Assembly (NCBI GenBank): GCA_943787225.1 | Contig: CALSLP010000001.1 | Location: 372,001-436,000, forward strand | Source of the DNA: an uncultured Alphaproteobacteria bacterium | Lineage (GTDB): Bacteria; Pseudomonadota; Alphaproteobacteria; MPNO01; UBA2964 | Length of the DNA stretch: 64,000 nt | Direction: 5' to 3' | Shown: piece after piece, positions 9,403-19,337 of the stretch | Layout: the number at the start of each line of letters is the position of its first letter | How positions within the stretch are numbered: position 1 is the first letter of the stretch | Notes under the pieces: model-generated | What the model saw: the letters and a program-made list of their open reading frames with translations, nothing else | Database searches by the model: none | Told to the model about the DNA's origin: nothing | Position numbers and translations under genes: made by a program

Positions 9403-11007
9403 ATGACAGACCGGCCAAATTTTATTCTTATTATCACTGACCAGCATCGTGCCGATTATCTCGGCTGCGCGGGACACCCCGTCCTCAAAACACCCAATAT
9501 CGATTCCATTGCCAATTCCGGGGTGCAGTTCAACCGGTTCTATGTATCGAATCCGGTTTGTATGCCAAATCGTGCCACATTGATGACCGGGCGCACCCCA
9601 TCAGCCCATGGCGTGCGGCAAAACGGTATTCCTCTGCCACTCTCCTCCAACACCTTTGTTGAAATGCTCCGCGACGCTGGCTATCGCACCGCCCTGGTCG
9701 GTAAGAGCCATTTGCAGAATTTCACAACCTTTCCACCGATGAACACCGAAACCGACACGCCAGAAGACTACACAGCGCCGCGCGAGGACAAAAAGGAAGC
9801 GCAAAAAGGCGCGTTTATGGACGGCAATTACAAGCAGGAACGTCCAGATTTTTGGGACAACCCTGACGCCAAGCTTGATCTGCCGTTCTACGGCTATGAG
9901 CATGTCGATTTGTGTTTTGGCCATGGCGATGAATGTGGCGGCGACTATTACTGGTGGCTCAAGGGCCATCGTGATGATGCTGATGATCTGCGCGGCCCCA
10001 AGAACGGTATGCCACATGACTATTCTGTGCTGCAGGCCTGGCGCACCAAAGTACCAGAGGAATTGTACCCGACGGCCTGGATCGCCGATCACGCCGAGAA
10101 ATACATCAATGATTACGCCAAGTCAGACGATGACGCGCCGTTCTATATGGTCGCTTCCTTTCCAGACCCGCATCATCCCTTCACCCCTCCTGGAAAATAC
10201 TGGGACCTGTACAAGCCAGAACAAATGGAAGTGCCTGAGTCCTACAACGTGAATGACTGGCAGCCCCCGCCACATGTGCAGGCCTTGCTCGACCAGCGCG
10301 ATGAAGGCAAGCCGCCGGAAGACGGCATCATGTCATACGGCATTAACGCGCAAGAAGCGTTGGAAGCCCGCGCACTAACCTGCGGGATGATCGCGATGGT
10401 CGATGACGGCGTCGGTAAAATTCTCGCAGCGCTGAAAGCCAATGGTCTGGACGAGAATACTGTCGTCATGTTCACGAGCGATCACGGCGATCACCTTGGT
10501 GATCACTGTATGCTGCGCAAAGGCCCGGCGCATTATCGAGAATTGGTCCGGGTGGCCTTCCTGTGGTCTGATCCGGATTCAGACGTAAACGGCGCCAACA
10601 CTGAGGCGCTGTCGGGAACCATGGATATCTCAGCCACTGTCCTCGATCGCGCCAAAGTCGCGCCGTATAACGGGTTACAAGGCAAAAGCCTGTTGTCGGT
10701 AGCGGCTGACCCCTGTTCCACTGGCCCGCGCGATGCCGTCCTGATCGAAGAAGACAATCAGCGTATTCTACCGGTTCTTGGCAAAGATCCCAAAGCCCGA
10801 ACGCTCATCACCAAAGATTGGCGGATCTCGGTTTATTACGGTCATGACTGGGGTGAGCTGTATGATCTGGAGAACGACCCGGGCGAGCTGACCAACCTAT
10901 GGGATAGCGCGGAGCATCAGGACTCTAAAATGACCATGATGGAACGACTGGTCCAGGAACAGATTGCGCTAAACGACACATCGCCCCAACCTCTAGGCCG
11001 TGCGTAA
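9403..11007 (+). CDS. sulfatase (type I, formylglycine-dependent), cytoplasmic
   Basis: A 534-residue sulfatase paralogous to the one at 182-1792 over its full length. The metal motif TDQHRAD is near residue 12, the maturation signature CMPNR is at 53-57 with Cys53 as the formylglycine precursor, and TSDHGDHLGDH follows in the second half. The C-terminal DWGELYDLENDP block is typical of the family. It has no signal peptide. It is followed after 12 bases by a DUF924 gene, probably in one transcript. No anaerobic or FGE-type maturase is encoded in the window, so maturation must be supplied elsewhere. Confidence 0.9.
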   Translation: MTDRPNFILIITDQHRADYLGCAGHPVLKTPNIDSIANSGVQFNRFYVSNPVCMPNRATLMTGRTPSAHGVRQNGIPLPLSSNTFVEMLRDAGYRTALVGKSHLQNFTTFPPMNTETDTPEDYTAPREDKKEAQKGAFMDGNYKQERPDFWDNPDAKLDLPFYGYEHVDLCFGHGDECGGDYYWWLKGHRDDADDLRGPKNGMPHDYSVLQAWRTKVPEELYPTAWIADHAEKYINDYAKSDDDAPFYMVASFPDPHHPFTPPGKYWDLYKPEQMEVPESYNVNDWQPPPHVQALLDQRDEGKPPEDGIMSYGINAQEALEARALTCGMIAMVDDGVGKILAALKANGLDENTVVMFTSDHGDHLGDHCMLRKGPAHYRELVRVAFLWSDPDSDVNGANTEALSGTMDISATVLDRAKVAPYNGLQGKSLLSVAADPCSTGPRDAVLIEEDNQRILPVLGKDPKARTLITKDWRISVYYGHDWGELYDLENDPGELTNLWDSAEHQDSKMTMMERLVQEQIALNDTSPQPLGRA

Positions 11008-11019
11008 AGAGTTGAAAAA

Positions 11020-11652
11020 ATGGATGCACTCGCAGAAGAGATTATACAATTCTGGTTTGGTACGCTCGACATGGTGGCGCCAATTGAAAAGCGAGATGTC
11101 TGGTTTCGATCCACCCCGGAATTCGATGGAACACTCATAGACAAATATACATCGGTCCATGAACGGGCCTTCGCGGGTGAACTGGATCACCTGAAGGCTA
11201 CGCGAGAGGATTGTCTCGCCCTGATCATCAGCCTTGATCAGTTTCCGCGAAATATTTATCGCGGCACACCGCGCGCCTTCGCAGCCGACCCCAAAGCCCG
11301 CGACGTTACGAATTACGCGCTTGATAACGGGTTCGATACCGGCCTGGCGCGATGGCCCCGAATTTTCATGTATTTACCGTTGGAACATAGCGAGGAGTTT
11401 GCAGATCACGAACGCGGTCTGCCGCTTTACAAACAGGTTGCCGACGAGCATTCCATTAAATCAGCACAGGACCATCACGATACGATTAAACGGTTTGGTC
11501 GCTTCCCGCACCGCAATGAGGTAATGGGCAGACAAAATACTCCCGAAGAAGACGAGTATATGAAAAACCCACCGACTTGGGGCAAAACCAAAGCGGAAGT
11601 TGAAGAGATGGAACGTCAAAAGGCTGAGCGGGAAGAATCCACCGCTAAGTAG
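11020..11652 (+). CDS. DUF924 family protein
   Basis: This 210-residue protein has the hallmarks of the DUF924 family: IQFWFG at the N-terminus, a central SLDQFPRNIYRGTPRAF block, and RFGRFPHRN near residue 165. The fold is helical and TPR-like, and no enzymatic role is established. It lies 12 bases after the second sulfatase and probably shares its transcript. The last 25 residues are charged and low-complexity. Confidence 0.9.
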   Translation: MDALAEEIIQFWFGTLDMVAPIEKRDVWFRSTPEFDGTLIDKYTSVHERAFAGELDHLKATREDCLALIISLDQFPRNIYRGTPRAFAADPKARDVTNYALDNGFDTGLARWPRIFMYLPLEHSEEFADHERGLPLYKQVADEHSIKSAQDHHDTIKRFGRFPHRNEVMGRQNTPEEDEYMKNPPTWGKTKAEVEEMERQKAEREESTAK

Positions 11653-11661
11653 TAGGCGCTA

Positions 11662-12195
11662 TCAAACGTCCTCGAACTGGTTTTTGCCGAAATAGTTATT
11701 GCGAATCCGGTTCTTGTTCCAACCCGGAATAGGTGGGTCTTCGACCGTGCCAATGTCTTGGAGATCGATGATCTCAATCGCATTACCAAACGGGTCCTGG
11801 AAATAGGCGTGCCGTCCGGCAAATGAGGTATGCCCTTCATCTTCATAGCGCACGATCTCAATATCATTGGCTTCAAGATAGTTGACCGCCTGGTCAAACT
11901 GTTCACCACACACAATAAAGGCATTGTGGATCAGGCAGTGGCCAGGATCATTAGGCCGCCGGTGATAGCCAATATTCGACAGGACAAAGAAATTATCGCC
12001 GACCGCCATAAAGGCTGAATAGGAAATCCGCCGCCATAACGTTGCCCCGACAATCGTTGTTTAAAACTCAATGGCCTCATCAAGATCGGGGACACTGACC
12101 GTGAAATGTAAAATGCCCGACGGCGTAAACGGCGCTGGATCAACCTTCTTGACGTTGGTCGTCCCTTTTAGGGCGGGGCTTTTGAAATCTTCCAT
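11662..12195 (-). pseudogene. VOC (glyoxalase/dioxygenase-fold) protein interrupted by an in-frame TAA
   Basis: One continuous 178-codon frame from ATG 12195 (preceded by AGGGAG) to the stop at 11662 encodes a vicinal-oxygen-chelate protein. Codon 45 is TAA (12061-12063). It sits between DEAIEF and TTIVGATLW, exactly where family members have Tyr (typically EFYxxxxGA). The downstream part keeps normal family features (HNAFIVCG, YFQDPFGNAIEIIDL). A single substitution of a Tyr codon therefore seems to have killed the gene, unless it is a sequencing error. An internal ATG at 12009 could yield a 115-residue C-terminal piece. Substrate unknown. Confidence 0.75.
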
Positions 12196-12276
12196 ATCGT
12201 ATTCTCCCTGATTGATCTTTTAACCAGAGACTAGCGCAAGCTTATGGAGCCGGTCGATTGTCGAAACTTATGCTGT

Positions 12277-13497
12277 CTAACGTTCGATATTGGAGCCGCG
12301 TTCCGGCACGCCAAACTCGCGATGGCAAATCTCGGCGAGCTTGGTCACGCCCTCGCGAATTTCATCGACCGTTGGATTGCCAAAACATAGCCGCATCTTG
12401 TGACGCCCGGTTTCAGGGTCGGCGACCCATTCCGAACCCGGGTTGATAGCAACACCTTCTGCACTGGCGACTTCATAAAGTTTCATCGTGTCAACGCTGT
12501 CGGGCAAGGTGACCCAGACAAAAATGCCACCGGTTGGCGTTTCCACCTCAGCGGTCGTCCCAAATTCTGCCGCTAGCGTTTCCACCATCGCATCGCATTT
12601 CTGTTTCAGAACACCACGCAGCTTAACGATATGGTCTTCAAAATGATCGGGGCAGTATTCCCCCAGCACCATTTGTTCCAGCGCCCCTGACCCACCATCT
12701 CGCTTGACAGCCAGCATCCGGGACAGGATGTCCCACTCCGCCACGATATAGCCAACACGCAGCGCCGGCGCGATGGTCTTGGAAAATGTGCCACAAAATA
12801 TTACCCGCCCGTCTTCGTCCAGCGCGCGGATCGCCCGGGGGCGGGTTCCATCAAAAGTCAGGTCGGCATAGCAATCATCTTCAAAAATCGGCACGTCAAA
12901 GTCTCGCGCCAACTGCAAAAATTCCAGACGCCGTTCCTCCGGCATCACGGTTCCCGTAGGGTTTTGCACAGTCGGCACGGCGTATAGGTATTTAGGTTTA
13001 ACGCCATCCTTCTTGAGGTCACCCAGAATATTGCTCAGCGCATCCATCCGGATACCGCCCTCATCCAGCGGCGCACCAACCACGCGAACACCAAGACGGT
13101 TTAGACGTTGGACCGCACCCTGATAGGCAGCTTCTTCAATAACGACGGTATCGCCTTTGGCAAGAAGCACGTCATTCACGAGGTCCAATGCCTGCAACGA
13201 GCCTGAAACCAGCAGGATGTCGTCTGCGGTCTGCACCATGCCTGTGGATTTGTTCAGAAACCCTGCGAGATACTCCCGGAGCGGTCTGTAGCCCTGCGAG
13301 CCACTCTCAAGACTGTACATCGCAAGAGTCGACCCCTCGCGTTTTAGAACTGCTGCCGCCGCATCGATAAAATCCTGCACTGGCACTGCAGCACCGTCAT
13401 TATGGCCCCCGACAAAATTATATTTCGGGAATCCTGACCAGCGCTTGGCGGCAGGAGGCAAACCAGGACGAAAAACCGTTGAATAATCGAAAGACAT
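12277..13497 (-). CDS. PLP-dependent aminotransferase (class I/II, 2-aminoadipate-aminotransferase-like)
   Basis: A 406-residue fold-type I aminotransferase without the GntR domain of MocR regulators. The PLP lysine is Lys240 in GTFSKTIAP. Asp/Tyr cofactor contacts lie in FEDDCYADL, and the substrate Arg region is near KMRLCFGNP at the C-terminus. The N-terminal YSLESGSQGYRPLREYLAGFL motif is typical of the ARO8/LysN group that transaminates aromatic or 2-aminoadipate-type substrates. It lies upstream of the frame-broken VOC gene and downstream of the THI5-like gene on the same strand. Confidence 0.9.
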   Translation of the reverse strand: MSFDYSTVFRPGLPPAAKRWSGFPKYNFVGGHNDGAAVPVQDFIDAAAAVLKREGSTLAMYSLESGSQGYRPLREYLAGFLNKSTGMVQTADDILLVSGSLQALDLVNDVLLAKGDTVVIEEAAYQGAVQRLNRLGVRVVGAPLDEGGIRMDALSNILGDLKKDGVKPKYLYAVPTVQNPTGTVMPEERRLEFLQLARDFDVPIFEDDCYADLTFDGTRPRAIRALDEDGRVIFCGTFSKTIAPALRVGYIVAEWDILSRMLAVKRDGGSGALEQMVLGEYCPDHFEDHIVKLRGVLKQKCDAMVETLAAEFGTTAEVETPTGGIFVWVTLPDSVDTMKLYEVASAEGVAINPGSEWVADPETGRHKMRLCFGNPTVDEIREGVTKLAEICHREFGVPERGSNIER

Positions 13498-13547
13498 GTC
13501 CTGGGCGCTCCTATGTTTTAATTCATTAGCGCCATTTTACAGGCTTC

Positions 13548-14480
13548 TTATCGCCCGGCTACCGCCTCTTCATAGAAGCTGAGATCGAGATACTTCTCGG
13601 CATCGGTTAACTGCTTGCCCTGCGGGGCATATTGGCTACGAACTTCCAGAATTGTTTTAAGGCCGTCCATATCGACGATCCCCATCGGTACCAGCCCGGT
13701 TTTCGGTGACAGAAGTTTCTCAAGCGAGGGAACAACTGCCTTTTCCGGCATTTGCGGCATATTGGTGCCAAGGATGGTCGCAGCCTCTGCCTTGTTGGCT
13801 GGATCAAGTGTCCAGTCGAGCGCATCGAGATAGCCCCGAATAAAAGAGATCATCGCCGGACGGTTTTCATTGGCCCAGCCCCGCATAGCGCCAAACATCT
13901 GGCCGGGATAGTTCTCGAAAGTCTGAAGGCTGCTTTCCAAAATCGTAAAGCCGCCTGCCCGTGCCTGCCCGGTAAAAGGTTCGATCAGCAGCGTGCCAGC
14001 ATGTTCGCCCTTTTGGACAGATTCCCAGCGATGCGGCGTTGCGCCGACCGAAACCAGTTCATAATCGTCCGGTTTGAGCCCGGCATTATCGAGCATACGA
14101 TACAGCACAAAAGCAAACCCGGTCGCCAGCGCGTCCATCGCCAAGGTTTTGCCCTTAAGGTCTTCAAATGAGTTAATCCCGTCAGCGACAACGAAGGACA
14201 GCTCGATCTGGGTCGAGCCCATAAAGACAAACAGATCAGGATCACGATCCAATTCAATCTCACCAGCGCCTTCCTGATAGGCGATAAAGTTATCCACCGC
14301 GCTACAGGCCATATCGAATTCACCGGCAACCAGCTTCTGTGCCTGATACATCGAGCTTGGTGTCCGCTCGAGGTCAACGGTTACGCCGCGTTCTTCGAAT
14401 AGACCTTTATCGATGCCAACAAAAAGCGGCAGCAACCCTGTACCCGGAAATCCGATAAGTCTGATATTTGAAGTCGCCAT
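13548..14480 (-). CDS. NMT1/THI5-like (SsuA-type) substrate-binding protein lacking a signal peptide
   Basis: A 310-residue periplasmic-binding-protein fold. It begins directly with the mature domain (NIRLIGFPGTGLLPLFVGIDKGLFEERG) and has no hydrophobic export signal or lipobox. The family normally binds nitrate, sulfonate, taurine or thiamine precursors for ABC importers, but fungal THI5 members are cytosolic enzymes. No permease or ATPase of the SsuBC type is nearby. It is placed between a molybdenum hydroxylase and an aminotransferase on one strand, so a cytosolic ligand-binding or catalytic role is possible. Confidence 0.8.
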   Translation of the reverse strand: MATSNIRLIGFPGTGLLPLFVGIDKGLFEERGVTVDLERTPSSMYQAQKLVAGEFDMACSAVDNFIAYQEGAGEIELDRDPDLFVFMGSTQIELSFVVADGINSFEDLKGKTLAMDALATGFAFVLYRMLDNAGLKPDDYELVSVGATPHRWESVQKGEHAGTLLIEPFTGQARAGGFTILESSLQTFENYPGQMFGAMRGWANENRPAMISFIRGYLDALDWTLDPANKAEAATILGTNMPQMPEKAVVPSLEKLLSPKTGLVPMGIVDMDGLKTILEVRSQYAPQGKQLTDAEKYLDLSFYEEAVAGR

Positions 14481-14492
14481 TAATTTAATCCC

Positions 14493-16843
14493 TTACCCTT
14501 TTGTTCCAGCCTGCATCGCCTGCCATATTTTCAGCGGCGTTAGCGGCATTTTTATATGTTCAACACCATAGTCTTGTAGCGCGTTCACCACGGCATTGGT
14601 AATCACCGCCGGTGCAGGGGTTGTCCCACCCTCACCACCCGCCTTCACCCCGAGCGGATTGGTTGGCGACGGGACTTCATTAAGCGCCGTTTCAAAATGC
14701 GGGAAATGATCGGCACGCGGCATGCCATAATCCATAAAGGATCCGCAAAGCGGCTGACCATCGTCATCAAAGACACATTCTTCCCACATCGCCTGACCAA
14801 CACCCTGAACGATACCGCCATGAGTCTGACCATCAACGATCAACGGGTTGATGGCACGCCCGACATCATCGACCGCTGCATAGCGCACGATCTGAGGGGC
14901 ACCGGTATCCTCATCAATTTCGATCTCACAGATATGGCAGCCATTCGGGAAAGACCGGCGTGTGCATCTCATTGTCTTCGATGACCGACAGCCCATCTGA
15001 AAGGTCTTCCGGCAAATCAATTTTGGCGGCTTCGGCAGCGAGTTCCAATAAGTTGTAACGGCGATCCGTGCCTTTGATGGCAAAGACACCCTCGTTGAAT
15101 TCAATATCTTCGAGCGATGCTTCAAACACATGCTCGGCAATACGCTTGCCGCGTTCGATCATCGTTTCGGAGGCTTTGACGATCACGGTCCCTGCCATCC
15201 GCATCGAACGGCCAGAATGCGAGCCCCCGCCAATTTTGACGATATCGGTATCACCGACGATGACATTGATCTGCTCAACCGGCAGACCGAGATATTCTGA
15301 AGCGACCTGCGCAAAGCTGGTTTCATGACCCTGGCCACTTGGCTGCGTCCCGATCACCAGATCAAGCCGACCCTGTTCAACACGGACATGCAATTCAGCC
15401 TGCTCAACCGGTGAACCGATCGAGCTTTCGACATAATGCGCCACGCCCCGGCCAAGAATTTTTCCCCGGGACTTTGCCTCTGCCTTGCGGGCGGCAAAGC
15501 CTTCCCAGTCGTTGAGCCCCATCACCATATCGAGGCTTTTTTCATATTTGCCGCTGTCGTAATTCATGCCGACAGCGTTTTTGTACGGCATCTCCGCATC
15601 GGTCACGAGGTTCTTGCGGCGCAGCTCTATCGGATCAAAACCCAGCGTGCGTGCGGTTTTTTCTACCATACATTCAACGCAGTAGATGATCTCGGGCCGA
15701 CCGGAGCTACGATACGCATTGGTCGGCGGCGTATTGGAAAATGTCGCACGGGACCGCAAATGCGCCAGCGGAATACGGTAGGAACCGGTGATAATACCAG
15801 ACCCCTTGGATAGCGGTGACAGGGACACACAATGCGCACCAACATTGCTGATATTGGATGACCGCAGCGCCCGAAAGGTTCCATCGGCATCGAGCGCCAG
15901 CTCCATATCAACGATCAGGTCACGCCCCTGATAATCACTAACAAAAGATTCGGAACGCTCGACGGTATTTTTGACAGGTCGACCAACTTTCTTGGAAGCC
16001 CAGGCAACAAGCGGAAATTCAACAAACAACCGGTTGCGGGTACCAAAATTGCCGCCTACATCCAAGGCATAAACCCGCACCTGATTATTCTTAACACCAA
16101 GGATAGACGCGATCTCACTCTTCTGGCGAACCGTCCCCCCGCTACCTGCATAGACCGTGTACTTGTCTTCTTCCGGATCGTAATGCCCCAGGGCAGAGCG
16201 TGGCTCCATTGGAACACCGGTCACCCGCGGGATATCGAAAGACATCTTTACAATGTGATCAGCCTTGTCGAAGGCCGCATCCGTTGCGGATTTGTCGCCA
16301 AAATAGGTTTCAACAAAAACGTTGTCGGGAATTTCTGTATAGAGCTGTGGCGCATCAGGTTCTGCCGCCGCCCTGGTCTGTGTGACCGCAGGAAGCACCT
16401 CGTAATCGATCTCAACCGCTTCAGCCGCCTCAGCGGCCTGGGCCTTGGTGTCAGCGACCACCATGGCAATCGCCTCGCCGACATAACGACCCTTATCGGT
16501 CGGCAGCACAGTATTGATACCGGCAAAACTATTATCACCGACAGCGCCACCCGGACCATGCAGTTTCATATCAAAATGAGTTGAGGGAAATGGGCTATGG
16601 GGAATCTGACCGAGACCATCGGCTTCACAATCAGCGCCCGTAAAGACTCCTAATACGCCAGGCATCGCCGCCGCGGCTGGTCGTGTCTATTCCTTTGATC
16701 GCTGCATGGGCAAAGGGACAGCGAACCATGACCGCCCAACATTGGTTCGGCATGCTGTGGTCGTCGCTAAATTCGCCTTTTCCGGTCAGGAGCCGGTGAT
16801 CTTCCTTGCGGCGGACCGGCTGTCCTATCGCTCCATCCATCAT
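14493..16843 (-). pseudogene. xanthine dehydrogenase-family molybdopterin-binding (large) subunit, two frameshifts
   Basis: The intact product would be about 780 residues, the full CoxL/XDH large-subunit size. The first frame from ATG 16843 (or 16840, GGAG upstream) gives GQPVRRKEDHRLLTGKGEFSDD. It breaks at about 16669-16678, where dropping one base restores AAAMPGVLGVFTG. A second +1 break at 14947-14955 switches to FPNGCHICEIEID, which matches the paralogue at 21104. The active-site loop reads AYRSSGR, close to AYRGAGR of form II enzymes. The molybdenum-side Glu is in GGEGGTTPAPA. It may be a true pseudogene or reflect insertion errors in the consensus. Neither the FeS nor the FAD subunit is adjacent. 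Confidence 0.8.
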
Positions 16844-16907
16844 ATTTCTCCATCTTCCATACGGCAGCGTATGGCGGCCCTCTACATGCCCGATCAGCCC
16901 CGTCCGG

Positions 16908-18003
16908 TCAACGGCGCTTCAAGGCACCAAATGCTATGCGTCCGAGCTGTTCTGCAAGCCAGTCAGCCGTTTGCGGTCGGACCTTGTAGGGGCGGTTGTG
17001 ACAAACGTGATTGCCATCTTCAACAATCGACACAATTTTTGGCCCGGAGACATCAGCCGCCAGCTGATTAGCCGCCTCAACCGCGGTAATCCGGTCGAGT
17101 CCTCCGGCGATGATATAGATCGGGCAGGTGATATTCTTCGCGCATTCTCTGAGCGTCAGCGTCTTGCCGTTCGCATGCGCTTCTTCAAGCGTTTTAGCAT
17201 GCGACCGAATGCGGAAGACTTCCCGGTTGAGATCAGATTTCTTGTCCCAATTCTCCGCCCAGTCATAGGCACCGGATATGGCAACACACGCCTTGATGCG
17301 TTTCTCAAACGACGCCGCCCGTGGCGCATGATACCCGCCAAGACTAACCCCAAACATCCCGACCCGATTACCATCGAGATCAGCCCGGCTTTCAATCCAG
17401 TCGATGATCGCAGCAGCGACAACTTCATAATCGCCCCGGATAGGTAAATCGTATTCGGCTTCACCCTGCCCCGGCCCATCGATTGGCAGCGTCGCCATAC
17501 CGCGTGCCAGCAGCGCTGGCGTATAGCCGAAAATTTCTTCTTTGGTGGCCTCAAGCCCCGGCACCATGATCACAACCGGCGGATTTTCGACCCCGACGGG
17601 TTTGCGCAAGTTTCCATATAGTTCATGGCCTTCGAACGGGAATTGCCACGCGTTCGCCTGGCGGATCCATATGGGGCAAAGCGAGACGGTGGCATTCAAC
17701 CGCCTTGGCATGTGTCGCCCGCATTTCTTCCGGAAATTGCACCGCCATAAACTTGGCAAAATGATAAATCAGCGCTGCTGTTGTCAGGTGATCGGCGGCA
17801 CTAAAACCTTTCCCCGCCGCCAGCGCTTCGCGCCCCATTTCCTCATGAATTTCAGCCCGAGCAGACCAGCGCGGCAGCCAGTCCTCCCAATTCACCAACC
17901 CATCAGTCGCTTCCTGAAAGTCCGCCAGCGGCACGCCACTGGTGATAAAACGCGGCGTGAAGTTACTGATGACGGTATCTATTTGCGGTGCGCGAGCAAC
18001 CAT
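16908..18003 (-). pseudogene. alpha/beta hydrolase, 2,6-dihydroxypseudooxynicotine-hydrolase-like, frameshifted
   Basis: The intact protein of about 365 residues resembles the C-C bond hydrolase of nicotine breakdown and FrsA-type esterases. It has an N-terminal helical cap with EALAAGKGFSAADHLTTAAL, then an oxyanion region VPGLEATKEE. The nucleophile elbow is GVSLGG, and the late acid and His segment is EDGNHVCHN. Start at 18003 has GGGAG six bases upstream. A single extra base at about 17634-17643, in a CCC run, separates VAIP from FEGHELYGNL. The intact paralogues at 40839 and 43934 read IPFEGKEL and IPFGDGAL at this point, which supports the repair. Confidence 0.8.
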
Positions 18004-18121
18004 TCTCATCTCCCTGAAACGCGGTCTATTGTTCGGCTGAAAGATGCCGTGATGCTCGCCCGCTGACAAGGGCTGGAGCATAGGATACGATTTCATCCAA
18101 ACAAACCGTTGGGCGCACGAC

Positions 18122-19315
18122 GTGACGACAACTCTTATCACCAATATCGGCGAGTTCTTTACCGGGGACCTGAAGTCACCAACAGGCCGATATTTCAACC
18201 CTGTTGATTGAAAACGACCGCATCAAAGCACTCAACCCGCCCGCTGATACAGAGTGTGACAAAGCGATCGATGCAGAAGGCTTGGCCGTCCTGCCTGGAC
18301 TTGTTGACGGTCATATCCACCCGGTCTTCGGCGAATGGACGCCAACTCAGGACACCATGGGCTGGATCGGGAATTATATGCATGGCGGCAGCACGACCAT
18401 GATTTCCGCGGGTGAACTCCACACACCGGGGCTGGATTACAACAACCTGTCCGCCGACCTCGTCACATCACTGGCCGAGGTTACCGCCGCCACCACCGGC
18501 CGTATCCGCTGGAGTGACGTCAAAGGTTCATGCCGGGACGGCGCTTCTGGTTCCCGGCATGACTGAAAAGCATTTCGACCGGCTCGCCGACGCCGGCGCG
18601 ATCCTGGTGAAATTCATCTTTTTCCCTCTTGAAGAAAATCGCGAGGAAGCCGTCCGCTATACAGCAATGGCGCGCGAACGCGGCATACGCACCAAGGTGC
18701 ATACCGGCGGCGTATCGCGTTCTGGATCGAGCCAGATATGCGGCTTCGACACATTGTCCTGGCTGCAACCTGATATCGCCGCGCATGTATCCGGCGGACC
18801 GATCCCAATGTCCGATGATGATCTTGCCAGCGCTGGTCGATAACACTGAGTTTTCTCTGGAGGTTTGTTCCTCCGGCAATTACCGCTCGACCTATATGGT
18901 TGTGCAACGTCTCATGCAACAGGGTCGCCTCGACCGATTAACACTCGGCACCGACACCCCCGGCGGCACCGGCGTTATCCCGCGCGGCATGCTGCGCAAT
19001 ATCCTGTTCCTCTCCTCGATCTGCGAAATGACACCCGCCGATGCGATTGCCGCCGCGACTGGCAATACAGCGAAGGCCCACGGACTGGATGTCGGCATCC
19101 TGAAGGAAGGAGCACCGGCTGATTTACTGATCGCTGGTCCGGTAAAAGGGTCTGCTGGCTCCACGATGGCGGATGCCATCGCGCATGGTGATTTACCGGG
19201 AATCTCATTCGTGATCATTGATGGGGAAGTGATTGTTGAGACCCGCAGCGAACAAACCCCGCCGCCGATGCAAATTGCACATTTTATGGACACTCCCGGC
19301 TGTCCTTATTGCTGA
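18122..19315 (+). pseudogene. amidohydrolase, enamidase-like, with three frameshifts
   Basis: Four frames joined in order give a cyclic amidohydrolase of about 395 residues. Family marks are VLPGLVDGHIHPVFGEW (metal-binding HxH), HGGSTTMISAG, a central VKVHAGTALLVPG, and LGTDTPGGTG with the late Asp. The GHIHPVFGEW...HGGSTTMISAG spacing recalls enamidase of nicotinate fermentation. Single extra bases at about 18183-18187, 18522-18526 and 18826-18833 break the frame. The GTG at 18122 is only a guess for the start. It is followed after 22 bases by a class II aldolase-like gene. Either a dead gene or a poorly resolved stretch. Confidence 0.72.
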
Positions 19316-19337
19316 GTTTTAGAAAAGGAAGTTACCA

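Noticed and set aside
14947..18833. Programmed ribosomal frameshifting
   Set aside because: Six sites in three genes have no shared slippery motif or following structure, and one gene would need three shifts.
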